A stretch of DNA of 64,000 bases, taken from the NCBI GenBank assembly GCA_014898425.1, contig RCSZ01000014.1, positions 1,302,001 through 1,366,000 on the forward strand, given 5' to 3'. The DNA comes from Botryotinia globosa (Eukaryota > Ascomycota > Leotiomycetes > Helotiales > Sclerotiniaceae). Shown here in pieces: positions 33,650-45,155 of the stretch (positions within the stretch are counted from its first letter, which is position 1; each line of letters begins with the position of its first letter). The notes beneath the pieces were generated by a model. That model made no database searches, had not been told where the DNA came from, and saw nothing but the letters and a program-made list of their open reading frames with translations. A program made the translations under genes and the position numbers.

Positions 33650-34604
33650 TTATATTAAAAAATCCAAATAAATTATTCAATTCCTAAATGAATCCCCAAA
33701 ACCTCAATCTCAATCCCCGCTTTCGAGTTTCGAGTCTCGAGTTTCAAGTTTACAGAATCCAACACAAACAAACTCCCATCAATCCTATCAATCCTATCAC
33801 AAACTCATCACTTAGCATATCTCGAGCGTGGGGTGACACAGCGCTTCTGATACATTTCAAGATCGGTTTCGAAGTATTTCATACGAGAGAATCGCGATGC
33901 TAGGGTGTTTCCTCGCGAGTTTTATAGAATATCATGGTTTCCCTACCGGGGAGAGAAGTCGTCGGGTTGTAGACTCTCTGTAGAAGAGGATCCTAGATCT
34001 TCTAAAAGGTTGGTACATATATACGACCAGATCCCAAAATCAAACCACTGCGTGTCGATGCTCGCAAACGAAGAACCAATACTTGGTTATCGTGTGAAAA
34101 GGATGTGAATGAAAACATGAATCGGTATTTTAATATCGCCTAAACAGTCCCTTTAATAACCTTCCAAAGCTCTCTCGTCTCTGAAAATCATACCAAATCA
34201 GCAATACCAAGTAAATCCCCATTCATCATTTTCGGGAATCCCGATTCAACCCATCATCCATCGATATCGTATCTGTAGACATACAGAATCGAAACACATA
34301 AGAAACCCCATCAACAACCTCACCCACCACCAACTCCCGCGCGTGAGCATGAGCATCCAATCTCGCCCACATCTCTCGCTGAAATCAACAGGGGCAAACA
34401 ATATCGAAACTTCGCGATGAACTTTTCTCGATTCTCGATTCTCGATTTTCGAATTGCGATTTTCGATAAGTGGGAATCTGGATATGATTTGATGAGCAAG
34501 AATGTTGTCAACAATGGCGAGATCGCATATCACATCTGCGTACAATCATCATAACGAATCGTGCAGCATAAACGTCGCATCACCCCCTCCCCCCCAAAAA
34601 CGCG

Positions 34605-34841
34605 TCAGCCAGTCCCGCGAAACACAACATCCGTATCCTTACCAGATGCGTTAACCCCGCAATCCAATAAACGAACCTCGAAGCATTTGATCCCTTTCCC
34701 TCGCTCTTGAAAGATATTCAAACGAGATTGTGTGGTCGCTAATCCGGGCGAGTGTTTAACGACCACCTTGTGATCATAAAAGATCACTGGCAGAGTTCCA
34801 GCATGTCTGCATAGCATATTATATCTTCCTGTGTGTGCCAT
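34605..34841 (-). CDS. short ORF of unknown function, doubtful
   Basis: A 78-codon frame starting MAHTGRYNMLCRHAG. It has balanced composition (VVVKHSPGLATTQSRLNIFQ, then GIKCFEVRLLDCG), unlike its repeat-derived neighbours, and so could be one exon of a small gene. No family is recognised and no splice partner was found with confidence. Confidence 0.22.
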   Translation of the reverse strand: MAHTGRYNMLCRHAGTLPVIFYDHKVVVKHSPGLATTQSRLNIFQERGKGIKCFEVRLLDCGVNASGKDTDVVFRGTG

Positions 34842-35306
34842 TAGGTTCTCAATCCCACCATTTTCACCACAAACAAATCTGCCCCGAAACCGATATACAA
34901 ATAAATGAGGCTCTCAGTCTCGATCCACGCGCTTGCGTGATATCCCATCTGCAGCTCCCACTCTTCCATAAGAAGAAGATGCACATCTATACCAACCCAA
35001 AAATCTTCACACATCTCAGCAAACTTTCAATACATTCACAAACATATAAACTCGACTCATCTACTAGAAACCTAAAAAAATCATATTCATTGCTCGACTT
35101 TCATTTAAGAAGGAAGGGGTATGTCCTTAGAAATAACAACAACAGATAACCCAAAATACAGGACGCCGAACGCTCAATGCTTTCTTTGCTTTTCCAGCCA
35201 GCAGAACTAGAACCAAAATCGCAATATGATAATACCTATGTGGCAGGTGCCCATATCACTTATCCCTATCCTTATCCCATATGTATGTTCAACAATAATA
35301 TACTCT
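34842..35306. other. intergenic, no supported gene
   Basis: 3' flank of the RasGEF gene. Short AT-rich frames only. Confidence 0.55.
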
Positions 35307-38300
35307 TTATTTGTCCTTCGAAAACCACGGAAACTTCTTCTTCACGGGCTCTGCGGCTCCTGATGCTGACTCTACTTGAAGACTTCGCTGGTAAATATCC
35401 TAGTTGAAAGTTAGTTTCCATGTTCTTATTGGCCGTTGTAAATGTAGATGGAAAGGAATCGAATACGAACCTCATCATCTGTAGGAATGAGACAATCCAG
35501 AATGAGTTCCCTCACCTTATCATTGTAGATAAGTTTTGGATATGGTTCAGTTTGACTCTTCATAATGGGTAAGATAACCTCGGACAAAACCTCAAATTTC
35601 TTCCAGTTGATCCTCTCTCCATTTGCCCCGACGAAAGTTCGACTTCCTTCCTCAGCTGAGACAAGATCACGCCGAGTTAATGGAATAAAAGGAATACGAG
35701 GCAATGGAGAGTTCTCCCAAGCCAAACGATATGCGAAATGACTCTTTTGTGTACCCATCAACAAGACTAGACGCGCAAAGCGCTTTTGAACATCTGCAGG
35801 AACCAGGTTCCGAGTCTGAGCAAGGCGATGTATAGCGGTTCCATTGATTCCTGCAAGAACAGCTGCAAGACCATTATAATTATTCAGCTGGCGCAGCCTC
35901 AAGGCTATGTTCATGAATTTCTCTAATATCTGCGCTCTGTGTTTGGCTTTATCTCGCATCAGAATCATATTAGCAACCCATTTAGCAATATGGTTGAAAT
36001 GATTTATCATGCGATTCACATTGGCAAGACTTTTACATTTTTCCTTCTGATTGAGTGAGAGGCTAACATGTCGAACCAAATCCCGAAGACGTATGGAAGA
36101 AAACATAACCCAGTCAATCCTGGTCATTTCATCAGCAAGGTCGGCATTTGATATTTCCATGAACATGTGATATCTGTCTTTAGATAATGGTAGGATGCCT
36201 TTAGGTGTCAATTTTGCAGCCTCTTTCTCGTAGTCTTCGACCGCAAGAAACGCAGGCGCACTGAAGTCCGGTTGAGACGTTCGAGCCGAGAATAGAGATT
36301 CCCCTCTGGACCCTTTTAGTTCCATGTCACTGAAGTCGTCTTCTGGTGCTAAAGTAGTCACATCCGTTTCATACCCTCCTTTGGAATCGGCCCTTGTGGT
36401 CGTAGGAGAAACGGGAGCTGATTCATTGGCTTGTTCATTATCAACATCGGCGTCTGTCCTAGCCCAGCCTGTATCGTCATCCTCTACTACACGAGATTGT
36501 AGTTGGGTCCGCATTTCCTGCGCGGCGGCAGCAAAGACTGGATCCGAAGCCAATTGATTTATGAACCCATCTAGCTTGCGGCTTGTTGAAAGACTTGCGA
36601 AATCACCCGGATATCCCGATACCCATTTAGCTACCACGGTAATTATCCGAAGCTGAGTTGTTGTTCGTGTCAAATAATGGATATTTTTGTCCTCTCCTAG
36701 ACGAGTTAACCTGTTTAATATTGCATCGAAGAGTTCACCCGGAGCTGCAAATTTTCTATAAAGACAGAGAAAGATTTCCGAGAAGTTGACGTCGGCTTTC
36801 GACATGTGTTGTCCAAGGAGTCGATCAACAAGATCATCAAAAGTGACGCCAGCCACTTTAGCAGGTTTGTCGAAGAAAGTATCGTCACTGCGCTGGAGAA
36901 GTGGTATGTCGTCGGAGTATCGGTATGGAGAGTCTGAATCCAATTCCTCAACGTCGGATGAGATGTTAGTGTCATTGATTCCAGTTGTGCTAGGTGAGAG
37001 AGCTGAATGTACCTTTGGTCCTAGGGGTAACCTGGGGCTAGTGCCGGAATTGTCCATGTGATTCTCACTTCGGAAAGCTGGATGAGCAGAAAGAGGGGGA
37101 GCATCATGTGGGTCAGGAAGCATGATTTGGTGTGACAAATTTGTTCGGCCGTTAGATCGACCAGCCAATGGCGGGGAAGGAAGAGCTCGGCCAATAGAAA
37201 ATTCTGAGCTAGCACGACTATGCTTAGATTGCTGACTCAAAGGTCGAGGAACGGTGGGTTCGGATAACTTCTCAATATTGGCAGAAGAGGTTGCTCGACG
37301 GCGAGTACCTTGAGGTTGTATTGAAGGAATATCTCCTGAATATTTGATGAGCAAGGATTCTCATGAAGAAGAACAGTGAACATCAACGTTTGACCCGGCA
37401 CACTGATACCGGACGGCAGAGGACTTTTAATGTAAACCATTTGACTAGGATTGTTCAAATGATGCGAGATGACTCAAACAGCAAAGTATAATTAAGGGTG
37501 TCACACCACATATAGATTGCTATAAAATTACCATTGACTTACTATTATGATTATTGCTTCGATTTGCCATAACGGCTCGAAGCATAGAGGAAAGACAAAG
37601 TCTTGCACTTTCAGGAACGTTTGCTGCAGTTTTGACAGATTCTACACATGACATACATGCTGTTTCGAGGCTATCGACATTAAGTTGACGAGTGTGTTCA
37701 GGGTTGTCGCATTTACATGAGACGAGGATCGTAGGAAGACCCGAATTCACCAATGCATCTTGAAACAATCAGTTTTTCTCCCAAGCCGGCTTCACTGCGG
37801 GGGTTGAACTCACTTAAAGTCTGGGGCAATTCTGCAATACTCTCCCGATTCATAACATCGTATAGTAAGAGTGCACCATCCATTCGTGGGACAATGTGCC
37901 CGTTTATTTGTTTTGGCCATTGCATGCGACGATCAGGTGCTATATCAAACGATTCGAGGTCCAGCTCAAACAGACTGACTATGTATCCCACCTCATCAAC
38001 TGTCATGCGAAGGCTCGATGTGACGGAAGTTGGTAATGATCGTAAACCCAATGCTCGCTGTATCAAAGTGCTCTTTCCCACACCATTACTCCCAATCACT
38101 GCGATGTTTATGTCTGACATTCCACTCCTAGATTGAGGCTGAATAGAAAAACCCCACCGGTTAGTCAATTGGTTCAAAGAGTTGCGCAGGAGGGAATCAA
38201 TGTAGATTGAGTGTTACATACTGGTATTGAACTGGCTGGATTTTCTACTGGAGGTCTTTTGTTGGATCGTGGTGGTAGAATTTTGAGTAAGTCGTCATCG

Positions 38301-38716
38301 TGCGATCGATCAGAGTATGTTACAGACCTCAGTTCTCTTGCTAGAGAGACGGAATGTGGTGATTGGTAATTTCTGAAGAAAGGATCGTCTTTGATGGATG
38401 CGACAGAATCTCGATAACTTCGCGCATGAAGGTCCTCTGTATCGTCCTCTATCGTAGTCGAAAATCTCGGCGGATCTATACTACCACTATTACCACCGCT
38501 ACTGAGAGGGACAAATGGCGCCGAGGACGTTCGCGAGCCCAATCCAGGACGTGAACGCAGACCAAAAATTTCAGAAACGCCGACAGATGGAGGGGAAACA
38601 GATAAAGTTCGAGAGCTGCGTGGAAATCGTCGTGAATCCGTTCGCAAAGGAGTTGAGGATTTGGATCTTTTTGAAGTAGTGCGCGCTGGGAAACCACCTG
38701 CACCAACTTGATCCAT
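35307..38716 (-). CDS. RasGEF (CDC25-domain) protein with N-terminal degenerate Ras-like domain
   Basis: Five exons (38716-38222, 38138-37814, 37758-37543, 37335-35471, 35399-35307) give 997 residues in frame. Residues 1-165 are Ser/Arg-rich and disordered. Residues 172-330 form a Ras-like fold with an intact P-loop (GSNGVGKST, 181-189), but the G4 motif reads CKCD in place of NKxD and no clear DxxG is seen, so nucleotide binding may be altered. After another disordered part comes a RasGEF_N module (about 470-560, VTFDDLVDRLLGQHMSKAD) and the CDC25 catalytic domain (about 725-960, NVNRMINHFNHIAKWVANMI, ALRLRQLNNYNGLAAVLAGI). It should load GTP on a Ras GTPase. The last exon (DIYQRSLQVESASGAAEP) has a basic, aromatic C-terminus. 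The 207-nt third intron is long for this window and could hide a small exon. Confidence 0.85.
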
Positions 38717-39086
38717 GGTGGATATTAGAAATGAATCTGAGTGTGCTGGGTGTGGTGCAGTAAGTACCCGTCGTTCCCCGTGTATCTGTATCTGTATCTG
38801 TATCGAATCGAATCGTATCGAATCGTATCTTTCCGGACACAAGAGACTGTGCAGTAATTCAATAATAATCAAACCCTTAATCCCCTTCCTTGGGTAAGTA
38901 AATCCGTCGCACAAAATTAAGAGGGTTTGAGACCTTTTCCCTGTCAAGGTTTGTCGGTAAGTGGCAGCAATGTTGATTTTGCGGTTTGTTACATGCTGTG
39001 GGGATCAAGGGAGGAGGATCAAGGGAGGATCAAGGATTTTCTAATTTGATTTCATGGTATGAAATGCCCGAACATGATCATTTTGG

Positions 39087-39166
39087 TGGTTGGATGGTTG
39101 AATGTTTGGGTGTTTGGGTGTTTGGGTGTTTGGATGTTTGAATGTTTGGATGTTTGGATGTTTGAC
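39087..39166. repeat. (TGTTTGGG/TGTTTGGA)n tandem repeat
   Basis: About ten imperfect 8-base copies. G-rich on the + strand. Confidence 0.85.
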
Positions 39167-39795
39167 TATTTCAGAATTTGTTTTATGAGTGAAGTCTTCC
39201 CAAGAGCAATGAATATGTGTTGAGTTTGAAGGGAGACTATCAAACTCAAACTACTTCTGCTCCAGTCTCAGATAAGCTTCCAAAGTACTCACAATACCCA
39301 GACCTAGAGTCTGTGTGTGTCTCTCTCCCCCTCTCTCCTGCTCATACTCTTCTGTACGGAGTAATAATGGTGTAATAACTAATAAGAAGTAATTACTGGG
39401 TGTGCTATTAATAAGATGTGGTAAAATCTGGGGTGTGAGGGTATTGTTCCATCGATACCCAATATACATAGGTACCGAGGATTTACATTCACGCAAGAAC
39501 ATCACAACTCCATCACCATTTTGCTTCCCGAGAGCTAGAAGCAGTGAGCAGTACATTGAATTGAGATGTCCCAGTTTAGAGTGTTGATGAGAATCTGAAC
39601 ACCTAGTGAGGTAGGTATCTGGGGAGTAATTCACAGACCATCGTCAATGAGAAACAACAATATTATCACCAATATCAAATTCAAAGAATTGTGACTCCCC
39701 ATACACAAAGATAGGAGGAAGATATTGGGCCATTCACTATTGCTAACCTTAGTTATTCTTTCACCGATCTGCAATTATCTTCTCTATAGCTTTAC

Positions 39796-40130
39796 TATAT
39801 ATAGATATATAGATATATAGATATATAGATATATAGATATATAGATATATAGATATAGATATAGATATATAGATATATAGATATATAGATATAGATATAT
39901 AGATATATAGATATAGATATATAGATATAGATATATAGATATATAGATATATAGATATATAGATATATAGATATATAGATATACAAACATATAAAATATA
40001 TAGACATAAACATATAAACATATAAACATATAAACATATAAACATATAAACATATAAACATATAAACATATAAACATATAAACATATAAACATATAAATA
40101 TATAAATATATAAATATACACATATACAAA
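39796..40130. repeat. 335-bp compound satellite: (TATAGA)n variants then (AAACATAT)n
   Basis: Left part (39796-39982) is made of TATAGATA units of 6 and 8 bases. Right part (39985-40130) is about 12 copies of AAACATAT passing into AAATATAT and CACACAAA. Long Ile/Tyr and Cys/Leu/Tyr frames on the minus strand are repeat artefacts. Confidence 0.92.
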
Positions 40131-42443
40131 CACACAAACACACAGACATACAGACGTACTCCCTACTCTACATGCATAGGTGTCACATCACAAGGCTGAA
40201 AGGATACCCCTAATCACCACTTTTCACATACAGTACTAATGCACACTCCAAATCCATGTCACATTATCACGACAACATGCAGTAGTCGCTCGATCCATCA
40301 TCCATCTCGGCAGGAATGTTGGGGCGTGAACACAGGCTAAGGTCACTTTTTTCTTTGCATTGCTGTGCACCTGCGAGTAGTAGGTAGGTACTAGGTAGCT
40401 CAACCTTCGAGGTGATAATACAGTATCATGCGATTGGATCTACCCGTGGACACTAACACATTTATGCAGCAGGCTTGTCCGTTTTCAATGCAATACAGCT
40501 CAGCTGCTCTTCCAAATCTCAAGTTACTTGACAACAATAACATCACAATCCTTCGTTGAAAATCTCCATCCTGACATGTCAATCTTGTCACTGGACGAAC
40601 CTTATTAACCGTAACACGCACAGAACAAAAGATTCATCTCAGCTACCTACCTACGTACCATGTAGTGTAGTATGTTTGGCCGTGTGCCCAGGTGTCCACG
40701 GTGTGTCAATAGCTTTGCCGCCACAACTAGCCACAGAACCACATGATCCATGGATCCCATTTGACTTCAGTATATCCTCATTGCACGGATACAACTTCTC
40801 TCAATCCCGAATGGTTGGTGAGCATCCATCCGGAAAGGGATGAAGTTCGAGTTCGAGTTCGAGTTCTCAAAGATGGGCGTGTGTGAATTACTGTGCTTAC
40901 GGCGGATAAGGGAGCAAAAGTTTGCTGCATCTCACGTACTATCAAGTGACTCTTGCTGATACTAAGTACCTAATAAGAGTGAGAGGAAGCAATTGACCTG
41001 TGAGTCTGTGACCGCTTTTGATATGCAAGTGGACGCTGGCAGACTGAAGACTGGATTGCTGGGCAGTGGGCTGGGCTGGGCTGGTAGCTGGCTCGGCTGG
41101 GTAAGATTTGGTCTGACGGAAAACTGCAGATCTCGAACAAGGTTTCCCCGCATGATAACTGTATTTCTACCACCACGATATCAATTGGTATATAATTCCG
41201 TCGCTAACGGTCGTTCAAAATCCAGTTGACATATATCCTTCTCTACTATCTATATCGATGGCGAGGACTAGATGTATTAGATCGTCAGTGCTGTACAAAT
41301 TTTATGTATGACGTTGTCGAAGAGACGAGAATATTGCATTACGAAAGTTAAGGCTATTCTTTGGAAGTTTTTTATTCATCTCAGACCCAAGTGGGCTCAA
41401 ACTACCTGCTATCTATTAAATTATCGCGCTATGAGACTATAGCGCCATTAAGCATTAACTCTACGGTACCGGTTAGACCAAAGCCTTAACCAATGCAAAA
41501 GTTCCATCGAATGCTGCCACAACCTTCCATCACCCTTCTTACTCGAAAGTCGATAGATCTTCCTAGCTCTATGCCTGTTTCTGACCGAGTATAAGGAAAA
41601 ACTAGCATGTGAATAACAATAGATGGTTCTTCAATTATCATCACAGGTCCGTGGACGGTCCCTTGCTTTCTTGATTTCAACGTAAAACAGACATTGATAT
41701 TTCGCATGATTTCAAAGAAATGACTTGAAATTCTTGGTGGATGTTGTCAATATCATGTACGTGTAAGTGGGTAGTGTTATCTAAGTATAGATATATAGAT
41801 CTCCTTGTTCTTATTCTCATTCTTCTGCTTTGCTCTGCTTTATTTCCTCCTTGTTCTACGATTCTACCATACATTCTGTAGCGTTACACTTGTGTTAGAT
41901 CCCTCGTCTAGAAATACCCCGCCAGGAAAAGTTCCTGACTCTCCTGGCATCATTTTGACGCCTCGGATTTCACAACCTGCCATCCAAACCATCCTCAATT
42001 GAGCCACCAGGTTTCAAGCTCAAAGTCTCGAGCCGCCACAACTTCATCTTGTTTACACAAGCCTTCATTTCCGGCCCACAAACAATCTAATCTTACATCT
42101 TCCCCGACCCCCATCTTCGCAAAACCTTCTCCCCACACACCTCATCCTCAATCTGGACTCGCGCTACCCCACTCGCGTCACCTTCAGGGTCTCACCACGC
42201 TACAGATTTTACGCTACTACCTGCCTGACTCTTTGGCAACAGTTTTCGTACACCGTAATTTCCAGCGTGAATACTTCTTCCGGCTACGCGCTGTGTTCCG
42301 ATCTGCTCGAAGCCTTCGGTTGTGGTCTTGTGAGAGGTATCACTGACACAGACACTTGCGACCGTTCGAATCGAGAAGTGTCTCAGTTTGAAGAAGCACA
42401 AGAAGTGATATTGTCTATATAGAGAACAGAGTCAGGATTCAAA

Positions 42444-43447
42444 ATGAATATATCAGTCGCTGAAGAACCCATTCCTACTTATGAAGAAGTGTGTTGGGTA
42501 AGTCATATCCATCTTTTGAGTACAACCTCAAACTACACATTACACAAAATCTAACAACACCCTAGAAATCCAAACCCTACAGAACAATGACTTACCCCCC
42601 ACGTCCCCAATCCCACCACTATCCCCTCCCCGCTCCCCGGACCCGCTCCAAAAAAGGTGCACCCCTCGACCCCGACGACCTCTCCCGCCGTCTCAGAGCC
42701 CACCTCGCCCAACAAAAAGCCCTCGCCGACCACCGCCGCTCAGCCCGCTCCTCCACATCCACATCCACATCCACAGATCCCTACCACCACACCCCGCAAG
42801 TCGCCGCCCTCTCTTTCGAACACACCGCCACTGCCGAAAAACTCCGCAACGTGCATAAACTCTCCCAGCCCGCGCTGAAAAGTCTCGGCTACATGACCAT
42901 TGACGAAGGGGGCGACGGGCTCGGAGGCTGCGGCTCCGGATACGTGTATCAGAAACCCAGCACGCTGTTACAGAAAACGCAAATTGACGATCATGCCATG
43001 GTCGACAAGACGAGATTGAGAAATCGCAATCAGTATCAGTGGACGGCGGCGCTGGAGCGCGCGGCGGAATTGGATGCCGAGAGGGATGTGTATCGATGTC
43101 CGCGGAGAACGTTCCATTCGGACGTCCCTGTGGTGCATAAGAGTCGCGCGGTCATGCGACCCATGAGTATGGGAGATTATTTGTCGTGGGAAGAAAAGGA
43201 GGAGAAGGAGGTGAAGGAAGTGAAGAGGGAGAAGAATGATAGACACGATTGGACGCAACGGGATGAGAGTGAGGAGACGAGAAGATCGATGAAGGAGATG
43301 GTGGGGCCGTTACTATCGTTGAAACTTAAGAAGGGGAAGGGGCTCGAGTCGGGGGAGGGGTTAAAGACAAAGTCGTCGGTGAGATCACCGATTAGAGTGA
43401 GCTTTTTTGGGAGATTCAAACGTAGTTCTCCTGGTAGTGGTAGTTAA
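42444..43447 (+). CDS. orphan fungal protein of unknown function
   Basis: Two exons (42444-42497, 42566-43447) encode 311 residues. The short first exon (MNISVAEEPIPTYEEVCW) joins KSKPYRTMTYPPRPQ at GG|GTAAGT and CTAG. The start could instead be an internal ATG at 42587. No known domain is seen. The sequence has a Ser/Thr run (ARSSTSTSTSTD), a middle block with TRLRNRNQYQWTAALERAAE and YRCPRRTFHSDVPVVHKSRA, a Lys/Glu segment (EEKEEKEVKEVKREKNDRHD) and a basic tail (VSFFGRFKRSSPGSGS). It is clearly more GC-rich than its flanks. Probably cytosolic or nuclear and largely disordered; no function can be proposed. Confidence 0.7.
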
Positions 43448-43804
43448 TGAATTGATTTTATTTGTATTCAAGGGTATCTATTGATCTTCTTTCCAGAGCG
43501 TGCTGACTTCTAACTCTTAACTTTGTCTCGTCTTCCTAAGCTTGTTGTGCATGGTATCCTATTGGGACAGAATGACAACTTCATCTTATCTTCTGTTTGC
43601 CCAAAATAGATCCAGGAAGTCTTTGATAATATTATTGACCATACTCTATTACCGATATTAGACTCATAAACATGAAGCCAATCAACAGAGAGCTCACCGT
43701 TTTCGCCTAGGCAAATATTTGTGGCGTGTCCGTCATACCATTATTTCCTTTCCAATGTGAGGTCTCTGTAATGCGTAAACTAATACTGGCATCTCATAAT
43801 CTCT
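43448..43804. other. 3' region between convergent genes
   Basis: A 357-bp AT-rich gap between two gene 3' ends; should hold both 3' UTRs. Confidence 0.6.
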
Positions 43805-44595
43805 TCATCTTCTCTTCTCAGATTCCAGTAATGCGCGAACAACCCTGGTGCTTTCAACCAAGGCCTCCTTTCGTAAAATCTCCGCTGCCGCTTCTTCGTC
43901 CTGCTCATCTCTATCACCTAGAAGGCGCAAAACAAGTTCACAGTACTCCCGGATGCCCTCGCCATCTTTTCCATAATAACCTCTTGCGGTCTGTAAAGCT
44001 TTCCTGCCATTTTCCCACCCCTGGTCTTGGTTCCATTTATGTGAATTAAATCCTGTCGGACGGAGAGTGGCTGCATCAACTGTTTCGAGATGTGAACGCA
44101 AATTTGGGTATCTCTTGAATAGCTCTTCAAGCTCCTTCGAGTTGTCCAGAGGCTCAAATGGTCCTTTAGCGTTGGCTGCAGCTAGAGTTCCTGCTCGCGC
44201 TGCGAAATTCGCTTTGGATATTGGTGATGGGGCTTTAGTAGGAGGAGGCGCAGAGGCAAGTTTCTCTTTCTCTACTTCGTGGTCGTTGGTATCGGCTTTA
44301 TGTATATTTGAACATTTCACAGAGCAGCTTTCTGAGAATCAGCGCAAACTTTTTATTCGCGCATACAAGAAGGCACTTACTATCGCACATCACAATATCT
44401 GCAATTGTATTTGTAATTAATCTCCTTGCATAGGTTGCAGAGTTTTGTATTGACGGAAGGCTTCTCCATAGAGACCCGATTTGTGAGATCGATAATTTCG
44501 ACCGGCGCCTCTGCTACACTAACGTTGAATTGATTCTTGAGATCGACGGGTTCAGATGAGTGATCACCTTCGAAAGAGATTTCCATAGTATCCAT
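43805..44595 (-). CDS. HIT-type zinc-finger protein (ZNHIT3/Hit1-like)
   Basis: Two exons (44595-44381, 44327-43805) encode 245 residues. The zf-HIT domain spans the intron: Cys53-x2-Cys56, Cys65-x2-Cys68, then Tyr72-Cys73-x3-Cys77 and His81, in KLCNLCKEINYKYNCRYCDV and YCSVKCSNIHK. The splice was settled by this motif: CGATA|GTAAGT must join AAAG|CTGCTC to give Arg-Tyr-Cys-Ser, while the nearby TTCTCAG acceptor would create a stop. The rest is helical, with KELEELFKRYPNLRSHLETV and a Glu-rich C-terminal coiled region. HIT fingers of this class act in box C/D snoRNP assembly and chromatin remodelling complexes; a Hit1-like snoRNP role is inference. It is head-to-head with NFU1. Confidence 0.85.
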
Positions 44596-45155
44596 AATGT
44601 TAAAGAACGATAGGGGCCTGCGTGTACTTGAAGCTCTTTGGACAGACGAAGGGACGGACGAGAGGAAAGAAATATTGACTATGAACCGTTCTCGTCAATT
44701 CATCTGAATGTGTTAATACTCACATGCGGATGAGATTATACTTTCCCAGACAGAGGGTGAAAAAGGGAGCTAGAAATTTCGATAGTATGTGAAAACTGAA
44801 GAAGTAAGTTCGGACGAGAATAATTTGAGAAATGCATCGCTGCTGCAAGCTCGTAGCCTTGCACGGCCGCCGACAAAAAAAGTTTTGGTCCTTATCGGAG
44901 ATAGAAATTGTTGATAACGATAAGAACGGCCAATAAAATTCGAGGTAATACTGTACTATTCTGCGTCATATAAACGCTTACAAAGAACCTTGAGAATAAT
45001 ATGAGAAACACATTTCAATCTTCACTCCATATTACCAATACACCTAACATTGTCGCCATATCCTAATATTTTTTTCCCAATATTCAGGTTGGATACTACA
45101 ACACAATACATTGATCATATTCATCTTATTATTGAGATCTCAGGTGGAACACACG
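44596..45155. promoter_or_regulatory. shared upstream region of the HIT-finger gene and NFU1
   Basis: A 560-bp divergent intergenic region. A CCAAT box (44930-44934) lies just right of two closely spaced GATAA motifs (44913-44917 and 44919-44923). A possible 5' UTR intron end (ATCTCAG) precedes the NFU1 ATG by about 13 bases. In fungi CCAAT beside GATA-type sites is the layout used by HapX and GATA iron regulators, which would fit an Fe-S assembly gene; this is inference. Confidence 0.5.

Larger units (their letters stand above)
32357..34604. other. intergenic, repeat-rich
   Basis: 3' flank of ATE1 then simple repeats (entered separately) and GTATAT runs near 33080-33112. Frames at 33688-33903 and 33905-34108 lack recognisable motifs. 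No gene is supported. Confidence 0.55.
38717..42443. other. 3.7-kb gene-free stretch
   Basis: Holds the RasGEF promoter, with GTATCT and GAATC repeats at 38785-38828, two large simple repeats entered separately, and several CCTACCTACC-type motifs (40380-40400, 40641-40658). Frames at 41805-42002 and 42277-42418 look slightly protein-like (DPSSRNTPPGKVPDSPGI; DRSNREVSQFEEAQEVIL) but I could not connect them into a model. Confidence 0.5.

Noticed and set aside
39761..40149. Three overlapping 112-126 codon minus-strand frames rich in Ile, Tyr and Cys
   Set aside because: They arise from the TATAGA and AAACATAT satellites, which lack stop codons in all frames; not genes.
41805..42418. Slightly protein-like frames between the satellite and the orphan gene
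   Set aside because: No consistent splice sites joined them into one reading frame, so no gene was called.
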